Assembly (NCBI GenBank): GCA_903813345.2
Contig: CAIIXF020000010.1
Span: 27,428,425-27,492,424 of the forward strand
DNA length: 64,000 bases
DNA from: Owenia fusiformis
Lineage: Eukaryota > Annelida > Polychaeta > Sabellida > Oweniidae
Direction: 5' to 3'
The notes beneath the pieces were generated by a model. The model did not search any database. It was not told the DNA's origin and saw nothing but the letters and a program-made list of their open reading frames with translations. The translations under genes and the position numbers were made by a program. Positions 54,366-64,000 of the stretch are shown here, piece by piece; the stretch's first letter is position 1; each line of letters starts with the position of its first letter.

Positions 54366-57300
54366 ATGACTCGTTACTCGCTGGATCCACAGAATGCCAC
54401 TAAGTCGGCAAAGGCAAAGGGGTCTCACCTCCGAGTGCACTTCAAAAACACTCGTGAAACAGCACAAACCATCAAAAAGATGCACCTCCGACGTGCCGTG
54501 CGCTTCTTGAAGAATGTTGTCGGCCATACTGAATGTGTGCCATTTAGACGGTACAATGGTGGAGTTGGCAGATGTGCTCAGGTAATTTCTTAGTCTATAT
54601 TTTCAGTAAAATATTTGCAGACTGTACGCATGGTTCTTATTAATTTGCTTAGGTTAGGGTGCATGTTCGAATTTTGCTGCAACCCTAATAGGGTCACATG
54701 TTTAGTGGTGCTACGATAAATCGGCAACTCGAATAATCACTCGTTTGGGGAAAAAAATTTGAAATTCGATTTTTGTTTTCACCTCCGATTTCGGCTCGAA
54801 TTGTGTACCATTCGAGTCGGGTCACGTCAATTCGAGTCAGGAACACTATTTACTATAAAAGTACTTACATGTTGATCTATAATCAGTTGATAAAACGTAA
54901 AATAACATGTAGAAAACAATTTGTTTTGTTCATTTCTTTTACTTCCGGGATCTAACCTTATCTCAGTGAGCTCTGGACGAAATGCTACAGTAGGATAATA
55001 ATAGGGTCAGAGCCTCGTTTCGAAGTTGACCTTCGGGGTGCTGCAAATATTCTATAGCTGGAACCGCTAATTAGCAAAATAATTAAATGCATTTCGAAAT
55101 TTTACTTCCGGGCGTCTTTTTTATTTGTTATACGTCTATAGAGTTGTTAAAATAAACAAAAAACATATTTGAAGGTATGTAACACATTGCACTTTATTTG
55201 TTTTTTCAATAACATCGATGATTTACATCAAAAAAGTGGTTGGCAGCGGGTTGGGAGATTCCCTTCAAAAGTTTGGAAAAAATCGAATTTATTCGATTAA
55301 TCGTCGTTTATTTTTGTCCCGATAATCGAGTCCGAAAATTCGGGCGAGTCCCACCACTACACATGTTACTTTTCAAATTTGAATCACCCCTTCCCCACAA
55401 TGTCTACATCTCTCTTCTTTGCACAACAAGTGCACTAATGAACCTAGAAAAGTAATCCGTTTATAATGATTTTGAAAACGTTATCCAAAGAGTGATTGCG
55501 TTCAAAGAATACATGTACAACAGCCAATATAAATCCTTGTATTAGAAACCGGTTTGTCTTGCTTTGTTTCATTTGTAGGATATTTCATATGCCAAGCTGT
55601 GTGCTATTACGTTATGGGGAAATTTAGATGCCAATTTTTCCTTATTATACACAAATAGAAGATCCTGAAACTTCACCCATAAATGTGGAATTGATTTGTC
55701 AAAATAAAAATCACCCTTTTATAACTGTGTGACGATCTATAATATACTTATGCTATATAACAGTTAGAGGTGTTGACACAATGACCTCGAACCTGTGAAC
55801 CCTTGAGTATTATTCCGGGATCGGGCCTTTTATACTAAACGGTGAGCAACACCAGAAACGAGCGTTCGATTTGTTAAAGGATATGCGTCACCCTTTAACT
55901 ACAGCCATTATTGTTTCAGACGATTTTTTAAAATTTCAAAGATTGTATCATTTAGAGCAATATGTTAAGGTCTCATGGAAGTTAACAGGAAATGACAAAA
56001 CAAAAAATGACAAAGCCATGCTGGATTTTGAAGATTTTTTGAACCAAGATAACAGAGTTCTGTTTGGACCTCCAGTCAGTTTAACTAGTTCCAAATATCA
56101 TTTACATGACCAGGAACACAATTGAAATGGTCAGAATGACCATAAACATGATAAAATAACCTTTTTAGCCCTCTGAAAATGTGACTGAAAAATAGCTAAA
56201 AGTAGGTGCTCAGGAAAGGTCAATGAACAGAATCTTTTGATTTTTTCAGAAAATGTGTCCAATATATTGCTCTAAATGACACAATCTTTGAAATTTTAAA
56301 AAATCGTCTGAAACAATAATGGCTGTAGTAAAAAGGAAAATAGATCGATTTTCAATTCAGTTTTTTTCAATTTTTTCTTTTTCTAAGAATGATATCAAAT
56401 TTTTTGAATTGTATCATTTAGAGCAATATATTGGGCACATTTTCTGAAAAAGTCAAAATATTCTGTTCATTGACCTTTCCTGAGCACCTACTCTTAGCTA
56501 TTTTTTAGTCATATTTTCAGAGGGCTGAAAAGGTTATTCTATCATGTTAATGGTCATTCTGACCATTTCAACTGTGTTCCCGGTCATGTAAATGATATGT
56601 GGAACTAGTTAAACTGACTGGAGGTCCTAACAGAACTCTTGTTATCTTGGTTCAAAAAATTTTCAAAATCCAGCATGGCTTTGTCATTTTTTGTTTTGTC
56701 ATTTCCTGTTAACTTCCATGAGACCTTAAACACTTTTTCTGAAAAAATCAAAAGATTCTGTTCATTGACCTTTCCTTCGCATGTACTTTTAGCTATTTTT
56801 CAGTCACATCTTCAGAGGGCTGAAAAGGTTATTTCATCATGTTTATGGTCATTCTGACCATTTCCATTGTGTTCCCGGTCATGTAAATGATATGTGGAAC
56901 TAGTTAAACTGACTGGAGGTCCAAAGAGAACTCTGTTATCTTGGTTCAAAATTTTTTTCAAAATCCAGCATGGTTTTGACATTTTTTATTTTGTCATTTC
57001 CTGTTAACTTCCATAGCGCCTTAAGTGATTATAATCCAGTGTTCGCCTTGATGCCGTTTTTTGCCATTTTTACGGAAATTTCAGAACAATGTTGTTATTT
57101 GTTAATCTATTCAATCTATTGTGAGAAACAACTGCGTATTGTATTTTGATGTTTTTATGAATATGGCCTCAACATCGCTATGTCTCACAGGCTGGTATCG
57201 AAAGATTTGTCCGCTGTGACGGAGCATGCTATTTGTCATAAAAACATTAAGAATGCTTCACGATTTATTTTTTTACTCATATGTTTCGTTATATCAAAGA

Positions 57301-59569
57301 TAATTACTTACTCCATGCAATGGATATATCATTTGCGTGTAACCTTCACTTCTGTTTGAAGTCCAATAACGCTAGGAGTAAAATCTATTGAAAACGGCGC
57401 CAGAGTATCAAACTCTAAAATGTACCATTTCTTTTTTAACTTTTTAATGGCATGATATAGTGACACGATAATATTAACATATGTTTTAAGCATAACTCTG
57501 AATGTATTAATGAGATATTAATGCATTGGGTCTTTTTAGTTTTTTTAATAAAAAATAATATTAATATTTTTTGTCCGCTGTGACGGAGCATTTTCACAGT
57601 TCATATTTGCAACTGCTCCGTCGCAGCGGACAAAAAAATTAAACATTATTTTTTATAAAAGAATTAAAAAGACCAAATACATCAACATCTCATTTATACC
57701 TTCATAGTTATGCTGAAACCATGTGTAAATATTATCGAGTCACTATATCGTGCCAATAGAAAGTTAAACAAGAAATGGTACATTTTGAAGTATGATACTC
57801 CGGTGCCATTTTCAATAGCTTTTCTTCCCAGCGTAATTGAACTTCAAACAGAAGTGAAAGTTACCCGCAAATGATAGATCTATTGCATGGAGTAAGTAAT
57901 TTTGTATGGTATAACGAAACATATGAGTTAAAAAATAAATCGTGAAGTATTCTTAGTGTTTTTATGAAAAATAGCATGCTCCGTCACAGCGGACAAATAT
58001 TTCGATACCAGCCTGTGTGTCTGAGACTCCAAAATCACGAGAGACAACAACTTTCCTTAATTCTTTTGTTGGTCAATCAGATCTAAGAAATGTGAAAAAT
58101 CACAAGGCTACAGTGCATTATTATATGCTTAAATGCATTCATAATTGAGATACAAGACTCTTGTTAGTTTTATGCAAAGTGATTTGTGGCCTTTTGTAAA
58201 TTAGAGAGTTTCACCAATGTTAAATATCAAACCGTGGTTTGAAATTGAAGTTTCAAATTACACGAAGCTACACTGTATTTGATTGAACATTTGATTGAAC
58301 ATTTGATTAAAACCAGGAACTTTGGTCTACATGTAGTGAGGATGATAAATTGATACGGTCATTGCAGATTGTTTTTTGTCTAAAATAAACAACTAAACGT
58401 GTATGAACTTATAAAATGCTTGTTTCTATTTCAGGCTAAACAACACAAAACTACCCAAGGTCGTTGGCCAAAGAAAAGTGCCGAATTCTTGCTGCAGCTT
58501 CTCAAAAATGCAGAGTCCAACGCAGAATACAAGGTATATATTCTTGATATTACAAGATTGTCCCACCTGCCTACAGTTGGCTGTTGTTCTCTGTGGAACT
58601 TTTGTATATGTGATAATTGACGATGGAGTAATCCTCATTATTTAACAAAAATAACATCTGTCTCAATTTTCCTGCTTAAGATGTTATTATTTGTCACTAT
58701 TGTTATTATGTTTGGAAATAAAATCGGACTTATCCTTGATCAAAGTTTGTTCTTTGCTTTTGAAAAAAATTCAAGAAATATAAGTTCTAAAATCTTGTTT
58801 TGCTCAAAGTTTGGCTCATATTTTATCTTTCATCTATGTTATTTCTGTTTTTCTATTGGAATACACAAGGTGCTTTCAGTTCTTTGATGTATCTAACATA
58901 CTGACTGAACTTTGTAAAGAACAGATGCATTGATTTTACAATAGTAACATTGATAATTTGTGCTATTATGAATGTGAGATGATAACTGTTGTAGGGCTTG
59001 GACACAGATCACCTTGTAGTGGAGCACATTCAAGTCAACAGAGCCCCTAACATGAGGAGAAGAACATACAGAGCTCACGGAAGAATAAATCGTAAGTAAA
59101 TGTTTGTGCACCGTTAGCATGAATCCTATTCAGAGACGGATATAGACGGATATAAATTGTATCCTGTTTTATTTAGGCTGCTGTAAATTGCTTTAATTTG
59201 AGAGCTATTTTAATTTGGTGGATTGATAAAACATTGTTGAGAGATTGATACTCTTTTGAAACATTGATGTACTATTGATACATTGACAATTTTATTTTGA
59301 GGTGAAACAGGTGCAACAAACGGGGCTGCTAAACTGTAATAGGCAGAGGGTAGTTTATAACTAGATTCTGTGTGCAGGGTAGATACATTGATGCACTATT
59401 GATACATTTACAATTTTATCTTGCAGCCTACATGAGTTCCCCATGTCACATTGAGGTGATTCTCGCAGAGAAAGAGGGCGCTGTTGCCAAACCAGAAGAA
59501 GAAGAAAAGACCAAGAAGAAAGTGTCCCAGAAAAAACTCAAAAAGCAGAAAATGATGATGAGGGACTAA
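54366..59569 (+). CDS. RPL17: 60S ribosomal protein L17 (uL22), four coding exons
   Basis: Coding exons are 54366-54581, 58435-58533, 58995-59091 and 59427-59569, all GT-AG, giving 184 residues, the human length. It begins [20 protein letters not shown] and contains [36 protein letters not shown] and [20 protein letters not shown]. Later come [20 protein letters not shown] and a lysine-rich tail, [19 protein letters not shown]17 lines the peptide exit tunnel of the large subunit. A noncoding exon at 53974-53997 probably precedes it. Intron 2 (3.85 kb) is stacked with transposons. AATAAA lies at 59789. Confidence 0.97.
54703..55359. mobile_element. Non-autonomous hAT-like element with 8-bp target duplication
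   Basis: Ends TAGTGGTGCTACGATAAATC and the inverse of TAGTGGTGGGAC pair. CACATGTT flanks both sides exactly (54695-54702 and 55360-55367). The interior is rich in TCGAAT/ATTCGA motifs. TAGTGGTG ends with an 8-bp duplication are typical of hAT elements. No transposase is present. Confidence 0.8.
55449..55898 (+). repeat. 446-bp dispersed block, copy 2
   Basis: Matches 24444-24889 of element A, same orientation, including ATTCCGGGATCGGGCCTTTT and the closing GCGTCACCCTTTAA. It has small insertions relative to copy 1 (for example near 55545). Confidence 0.85.
55899..57024. mobile_element. Broken TTAA-family element interrupted by a sister copy
   Basis: 55905-55964 and 56730-57020 read continuously as one arm of the TTAA family (ATTTAGAGCAATAT then ACTTTTTCTGAAAAAATC), ending at TTAA (57021-57024). 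The piece between, 55965-56729, is a second copy. The opposite arm of the outer copy is missing. Confidence 0.65.
55969..56725. mobile_element. TTAA-flanked palindromic element
   Basis: GGTCTCATGGAAGTTAACAG and its inverse ending TTCCATGAGACC are the ends, with TTAA at 55965-55968 and 56726-56729. The arms are over 300 bp and differ slightly. It shares CAGAGGGCTGAAAA and TGGAACTAGTTAAACTGACT with the element at 9836-10715. TTAA targets indicate a piggyBac- or Kolobok-type source. Confidence 0.75.
57186..58017. mobile_element. Element C: 832-bp palindrome with CAC ends and 5-bp target duplication
   Basis: CACAGGCTGGTATCGAAA (57186) and TTTCGATACCAGCCTGTG (ending 58017) are exact inverses. TGTCT flanks both sides (57181-57185 and 58018-58022). 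The arms are almost 400 bp with modest divergence. TTTGTCCGCTGTGACGGAGC occurs near each end and again on each side of the centre (about 57207, 57570, and inverted about 57613 and 57973). No coding content. Confidence 0.85.
59262..59425 (+). repeat. Direct repeat in RPL17 intron 3
   Basis: About 40 bp at 59262-59302 (ACATTGATGTACTATTGATA) recur at 59386-59425, where the second copy runs into the exon 4 acceptor. Confidence 0.6.
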
Positions 59570-62550
59570 AAGACAATGTGCAAATTTTCCTGTATAATTT
59601 AAAACAACATAAATGGTCTGTGAGAAAGAAAAGCAACTTCTGTTTTGTGAAATTGGAGTATGTGCATGAATTAAAAGTATATGAGATGTCGTATACAAGT
59701 AATTCTTGTAATACTGGGGCCACAGTGGATTACCATGGTGGTTTTAAATGCAATAAGATCATTGAGTCTCAAGTGCAAGTAAGACCTAAATAAATAGGTT
59801 CCCCACCCATGAGTTGAAATACACGACCTTATTTTGAAAGTATTCTCAATATAAGCCTTTTTCATGAGAAAATATCCAGTAATTTAGAGTATTTGAATCT
59901 AGATGATTTTGAAGCTTCCAGCTTAGTTAATAAATTCACATGATATTATCGTTTGGCAGGAATACCAAATGTTGATTTAGAGCCATCAAAAATTCTAAAA
60001 AGCATAATGTCCTGTTTAAGAAACCCTATTCTTACTATTGAAAATGGATTTCAGCAATTCTACCTATGAGTATCCACCGCTGTGTATCTCCTCCATTATT
60101 CCTGGGGAAACGTTTTTGTTCAGTGTAGAAACGGAGGCAGAAACAGATACACCGGGTCAACTGCAGCTATCATTTTAAAGCTTATCCAAGGTTACATTGA
60201 CTTGCCATGGTGCAACTCACAAATGGGAAAAAGTATTTTAAAACTTAGTGTTTGGCCAAAATTAATATTCAATTCAGTATCTTGGAAACCGATTTTTGAC
60301 CAAAAATAATGGTGTTCTCGTCAAAGCTAAGATGGATGTTGAGTTGGAAAAAGAGGATGGTAAGAGCAGATACTCCAAGAAAACTCTAAAAATGCCCAAG
60401 GTAACTTTGGATTAAGCTTTAAAAGGATCTATATAACATACTCTGGAGACATTAGTATATGCCTGCTTATGGGGGTTTACTTTCGGGCTACCCTGTGCAT
60501 ATTTCATATGGTACTATAAGTACACAGAGTGAACGTGAGTAAATAACAAGTTTAAAAACCTCTAAATTCTATCAGTAGAGTGAATAGTAATGTTTTACAG
60601 TTGAACGTGATAGGAAAATTAGTTATGTGATGCTCGGTTTTGAAACCATCCGGCCTCTTGTTAAGATATTTGTTTCCTACGGGATACATCCATAGCCAAA
60701 ACCTCCCGTAGCATAAACCTCATAACCCATCCGCTAATGAAAAGACAATCCTTTATATGTTATGTACCTCAAACACCTCTAAGTATGGGATAAAAATCAT
60801 ATCCGACGTTACATTCTTTTTCTGAGTGACTTACTCATTACAATACAAATGGGCACATATTGGAAACCTCTGATAATTTTGAAGAAATAATATGTCAGTT
60901 ATGTCACGCACCTGTTGTGTTTTGTATCTACCTGTCGACTACTCTTGATGTCACGTTGAGATTGTAAAAATACACTTTCACACATAGCTAGCAAGGTGTG
61001 TCCAATGAATCCTATCCCATAGCCTGGGCTGATAAATTGAAAGCCCTGACCTCAGATCATGGGCGTCAGGTAGGAATGAGTTGTCCAAGAAAGTGACGCT
61101 GATTTTTTGATGTTAACGTTAAATGGTGCAAAAAATAAACTTTCTTTTCTTGACTGCAACTAGGTTTAAATCAAGAAAACAAAAAACTCGTAACCAGGAA
61201 GTTCATCCATTTTGTTACATTGACTTTCCGTCAAAGTAACTAGTTGTGGAAGAGTAACATTGATGCTGACTGTTGGTACTACAGTACCTCCAAAAATAAA
61301 ATCAACGGTCTTTCGTTACCTCACATCATGTGCTTGTTATCGGGTTTCCATTGTTCAATGCAACTTTCTGCTTGTTTTAAGCTGAGACTAACATATTTTA
61401 TGTTAGTTTAAGTGCTAAATAAAAAGACGTTTCGCAAGTGATGATTTTAATATGATGGATATAGTCCTGAGTAAGGACATTATCTGAATAAGAAGTCATT
61501 TTCTCCTTCCCTACCCCATTGGAGCGCCATCTAGCGTTTGGGAAGTGAATCGGGACTAAATATTTATAGGGTAGGTCCTAATTTATCTGAAAACATGTCA
61601 GAGTTCAGTGGGAAATCTCATTTTAAGCTGGCGGCGGAGTGATTTTGACCTTGGTGATTTTACCAGAATTCTCTGAGAAATCTGACGATAGAGGGGGTTA
61701 GTGTCTTCAAGTTTATTTATTTCAAAAATTCGGTGGACAACCCATGGTAAGATTGTTATAGCAGGCTAGGCGAGTCTCTCCCGAACACTGTGGTATGTTG
61801 CACTAGGCTTGGATACTAATCGTTAATAAGATACAGGGTAAAATGTTATAATGGCCACCTATGGGAAACTCTACTGGGGTCATCAACCGATATGATTAGT
61901 TAGGAGCCCTTTTCTCGAAAATATCGAGAAACTGGCTCCAGTTTAAAAACGTTTAACACTACGTTCAATGCATCTAGTTCGAATATTCCAAGTGGTCATA
62001 CACTAGTTAGATATATCAAGGTGAAGATGGAGCAACTAAAACCTTGAGAATCAAGATGCGTTCAATGTTCAATTATTAACTAAAAAATAGGCCTCAAAGG
62101 AGCATGTATGTTATCGCAAACAATTACAAACGATTTTAACTTGAATTATGAATATTTTCTGATCATGAACACGTGCGTATCTTTTAGTTCCATTCATTAT
62201 CTTCAAGAAAAGTATATATAATGATAATTTAGTTAATCAGACCTCAGTAATATTGAAGGGGCAATGGACCAATCAACATACATTTTCAAAAATGTTGACC
62301 TAATTTTCACCAAAAATGCAACCTTTTATTATATTGTTGAATGCATACGGTTAGAATGTGCTTTGAGACATGTTCGATTTCCGAAAAGGAAAAGTGCTAC
62401 AGGGACCTTAAAGAGTACTGAATTTGGATGACCAAAATGAACTGAAACCAATGGATAGCTTGAGATTTTTCAATGGAGAAATAACATGGGGAACACTTAT
62501 CTAAAGCAATTAAGTTTTTCTTTCAAGAACTATTTCACTGGGGGGTATCG
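59570..62550. other. Region downstream of RPL17, no assigned gene
   Basis: I find no gene. A lysine-rich frame around 60310-60410 (VLVKAKMDVELEKEDG, then KSRYSKKTLKMPK before GTAACT) could be a lone exon, but it lacks a start or partner. Confidence 0.35.
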
Positions 62551-62551
62551 T

Positions 62552-62840
62552 GATGCAACAACACCGTGTTGTTGCATCAAGATGGCCAGACTTCCGGTGG
62601 TAGATTTTCGTACGATGTTTTGTTTTCCAAATTTACACCCATTTCTAGGACGAGTTGCTCAATAATCATACACATGCAGTTAGCGCATGATCTATATTTT
62701 AAAAAACTGTCATTGGTATACATGTAGCATCATCAAGAAGCGATAAATTCGTGGTTTTGATTCCTCACTATTGATGCAACAACACCACTCTGTTTCTTAT
62801 CGATGATGCAACAACACCAATGTGCTGATGCAAAAACGCC
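62552..62840. repeat. Cluster of GATGCAACAACACC motifs with a perfect hairpin
   Basis: GATGCAACAACAC (62552-62564) faces its exact inverse GTGTTGTTGCATC (62566-62578) across one base. GATGCAACAACACC recurs at 62773 and 62805, and the variant GATGCAAAAACGCC at 62827. Confidence 0.7.
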
Positions 62841-63164
62841 AATATAATGTATCATTGAACAACAAGAGAAACTTTTTTATGTTCTGTTTACAGGTGTAGG
62901 TCGGGACATGAATAAAACGCGTGAGTCAGTGGTCCATGGACGAAACGTATTTTGTTTGGTTTCTTTGTCTATATCAAAGTTAAAAGGATATACAAGGCAA
63001 ACTAAATAAAGTACTAAATCCCCGGGAGGCAATCTCATTGATATTGTATCTGAAAAATAAAGATTATACATTTTCTAAATTAAATGCCCTTGATTTGCCG
63101 TATGGAAATTGTTTACAAATAACTAATATAATTTTGGAAAGACAACGTCATTTTGTGTTAGTCA

Positions 63165-64000
63165 TGTTAGTACCTCAATTGAAATACTCAATTCTGATTG
63201 GTTGATGAGCGGTCAACAAAATGTATTGTTAGTACCTCAACTGAAAATATCGATTCTGATTGGTTGATTAGCGGTCAAAATTATGTACTGTTGACCGCTA
63301 CTAGGTACTGTTGACCGCTACTTCTGAGAAAAAGTTTCATGAAGTCACAAAAAAACATGGAAGATGGACATTTTGTAAACGTTGATGAAAATGACTTTAC
63401 TAGGCGACAAGTATGGCAAAAGTACAAATAGAAGCTTAAAATTAACATTAATTCACTAACGAGTACGCCGTGATGTGCCAAATACAGAGTTAAGCTACTT
63501 GCACTGTCTCCAGATTTTCTAAAAAAAATATTTGGTCAACAATATATATATGGTCAACAATTGTAAACTGTTGACCACTACTAGGTACTGTTGACCGCTA
63601 TTTTTGAAAAATTGTTTTTTTAATGTTGAAATTTTTTAATTTTGAAAAATTACAAGTATTCGACGGTTTGGGGATTTTTTGCTAAAATATGATACCTTTA
63701 CTTATCAAATATGTTCACGTGATATTCGATTATATATTCGTCCAATTATTATATTCTTCGGACTAACAAACAATTGTTAACCTCTCTATTCGGTCAACTG
63801 GCCAAAGTGTATACCTCAACAGTAAACCCTGAGAGTACTGTTGACCTCGACCTCCGAACTTTCAAGGATTACAGTATTGGTATACAATTTTGCCAGTTGA
63901 CCTCAAGAGAGGTCTACAATTGTATATTGTATATCCTTTGTTATCCCACCCAAAGTATGATGTCATATATCAAGTTGAAGAGTTGTATACGTTTACGCTA
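63165..64000. mobile_element. Foldback family copy, truncated by the window end
   Basis: TGTTAGTACCTCAATTGAAA (63165) and a second start TTGTTAGTACCTCAACTGAA (63226) are followed by TCTGATTGGTTGA, GTACTGTTGACCGCTAC and GACCTC phrases shared with 33829-35012. The two starts suggest one copy inserted near the end of another. Confidence 0.7.

Noticed and set aside
60310-60410. Possible lysine-rich exon downstream of RPL17
   Set aside because: KAKMDVELEKEDG and KSRYSKKTLKMPK look coding-like and a donor follows, but no acceptor, start or partner exon could be tied to it.

Overview
This is an AT-rich stretch of nuclear DNA from an invertebrate animal. Its genes are split by GT-AG introns, two are ribosomal-protein genes, one is a MEK-type MAP kinase kinase, and the introns are packed with small DNA transposons (MITEs), a truncated LINE and a tRNA-derived SINE. 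I cannot name the species or phylum from the sequence alone.

Five host genes can be assembled exon by exon. They are a DUF1761 membrane protein (+, 6258-7223), ribosomal protein S6 (-, 8997-14200), a 759-residue coiled-coil protein I do not recognise (+, 14568-22813), MEK1/2 (-, 33019-53666) and ribosomal protein L17 (+, 54366-59569). RPS6 and the coiled-coil gene are head to head over about 320 bp; MEK and RPL17 are head to head over about 310 bp. Both look like shared housekeeping promoters with a 5' TOP start on the ribosomal-protein side.

Region by region: 1-6200 holds MITEs and a 3.3-kb element with iterated ends (1521-4841). 6210-7713 is the DUF1761 gene. 8997-22813 is the RPS6/coiled-coil pair, with a TTAA-flanked element that itself holds a Mutator-like element (10078-10639), two 391-bp MITEs, a 5'-truncated LINE and a SINE. 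24164-30839 is a 6.7-kb terminal-inverted-repeat element with an exact 5-bp target duplication. It contains a Tc1/mariner copy and a second 2.3-kb element of similar design (28222-30532) that carries a two-exon, 48-residue C2H2 zinc-finger mini-gene. 33019-53666 is MEK, whose introns hold several foldback elements and tandem arrays. 53667-59569 is RPL17, whose second intron is stacked with a hAT-like element, TTAA elements and an 832-bp palindrome. 59570-64000 is mostly unassigned and ends in a foldback family also present at 33829-35012.

The most unusual signals are in MEK. The last 51 bp of the exon that encodes the activation loop (Ser218/Ser222) begins a 54-bp tandem array running into the intron in frame and carrying an intact second splice donor. 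The exon after the proline-rich insert exists as two alternative copies whose phases forbid joint inclusion. The other strong signal is a set of three elements with CAC...GTG ends and perfect 5-bp target duplications, the pattern known for Transib and RAG-like transposons.
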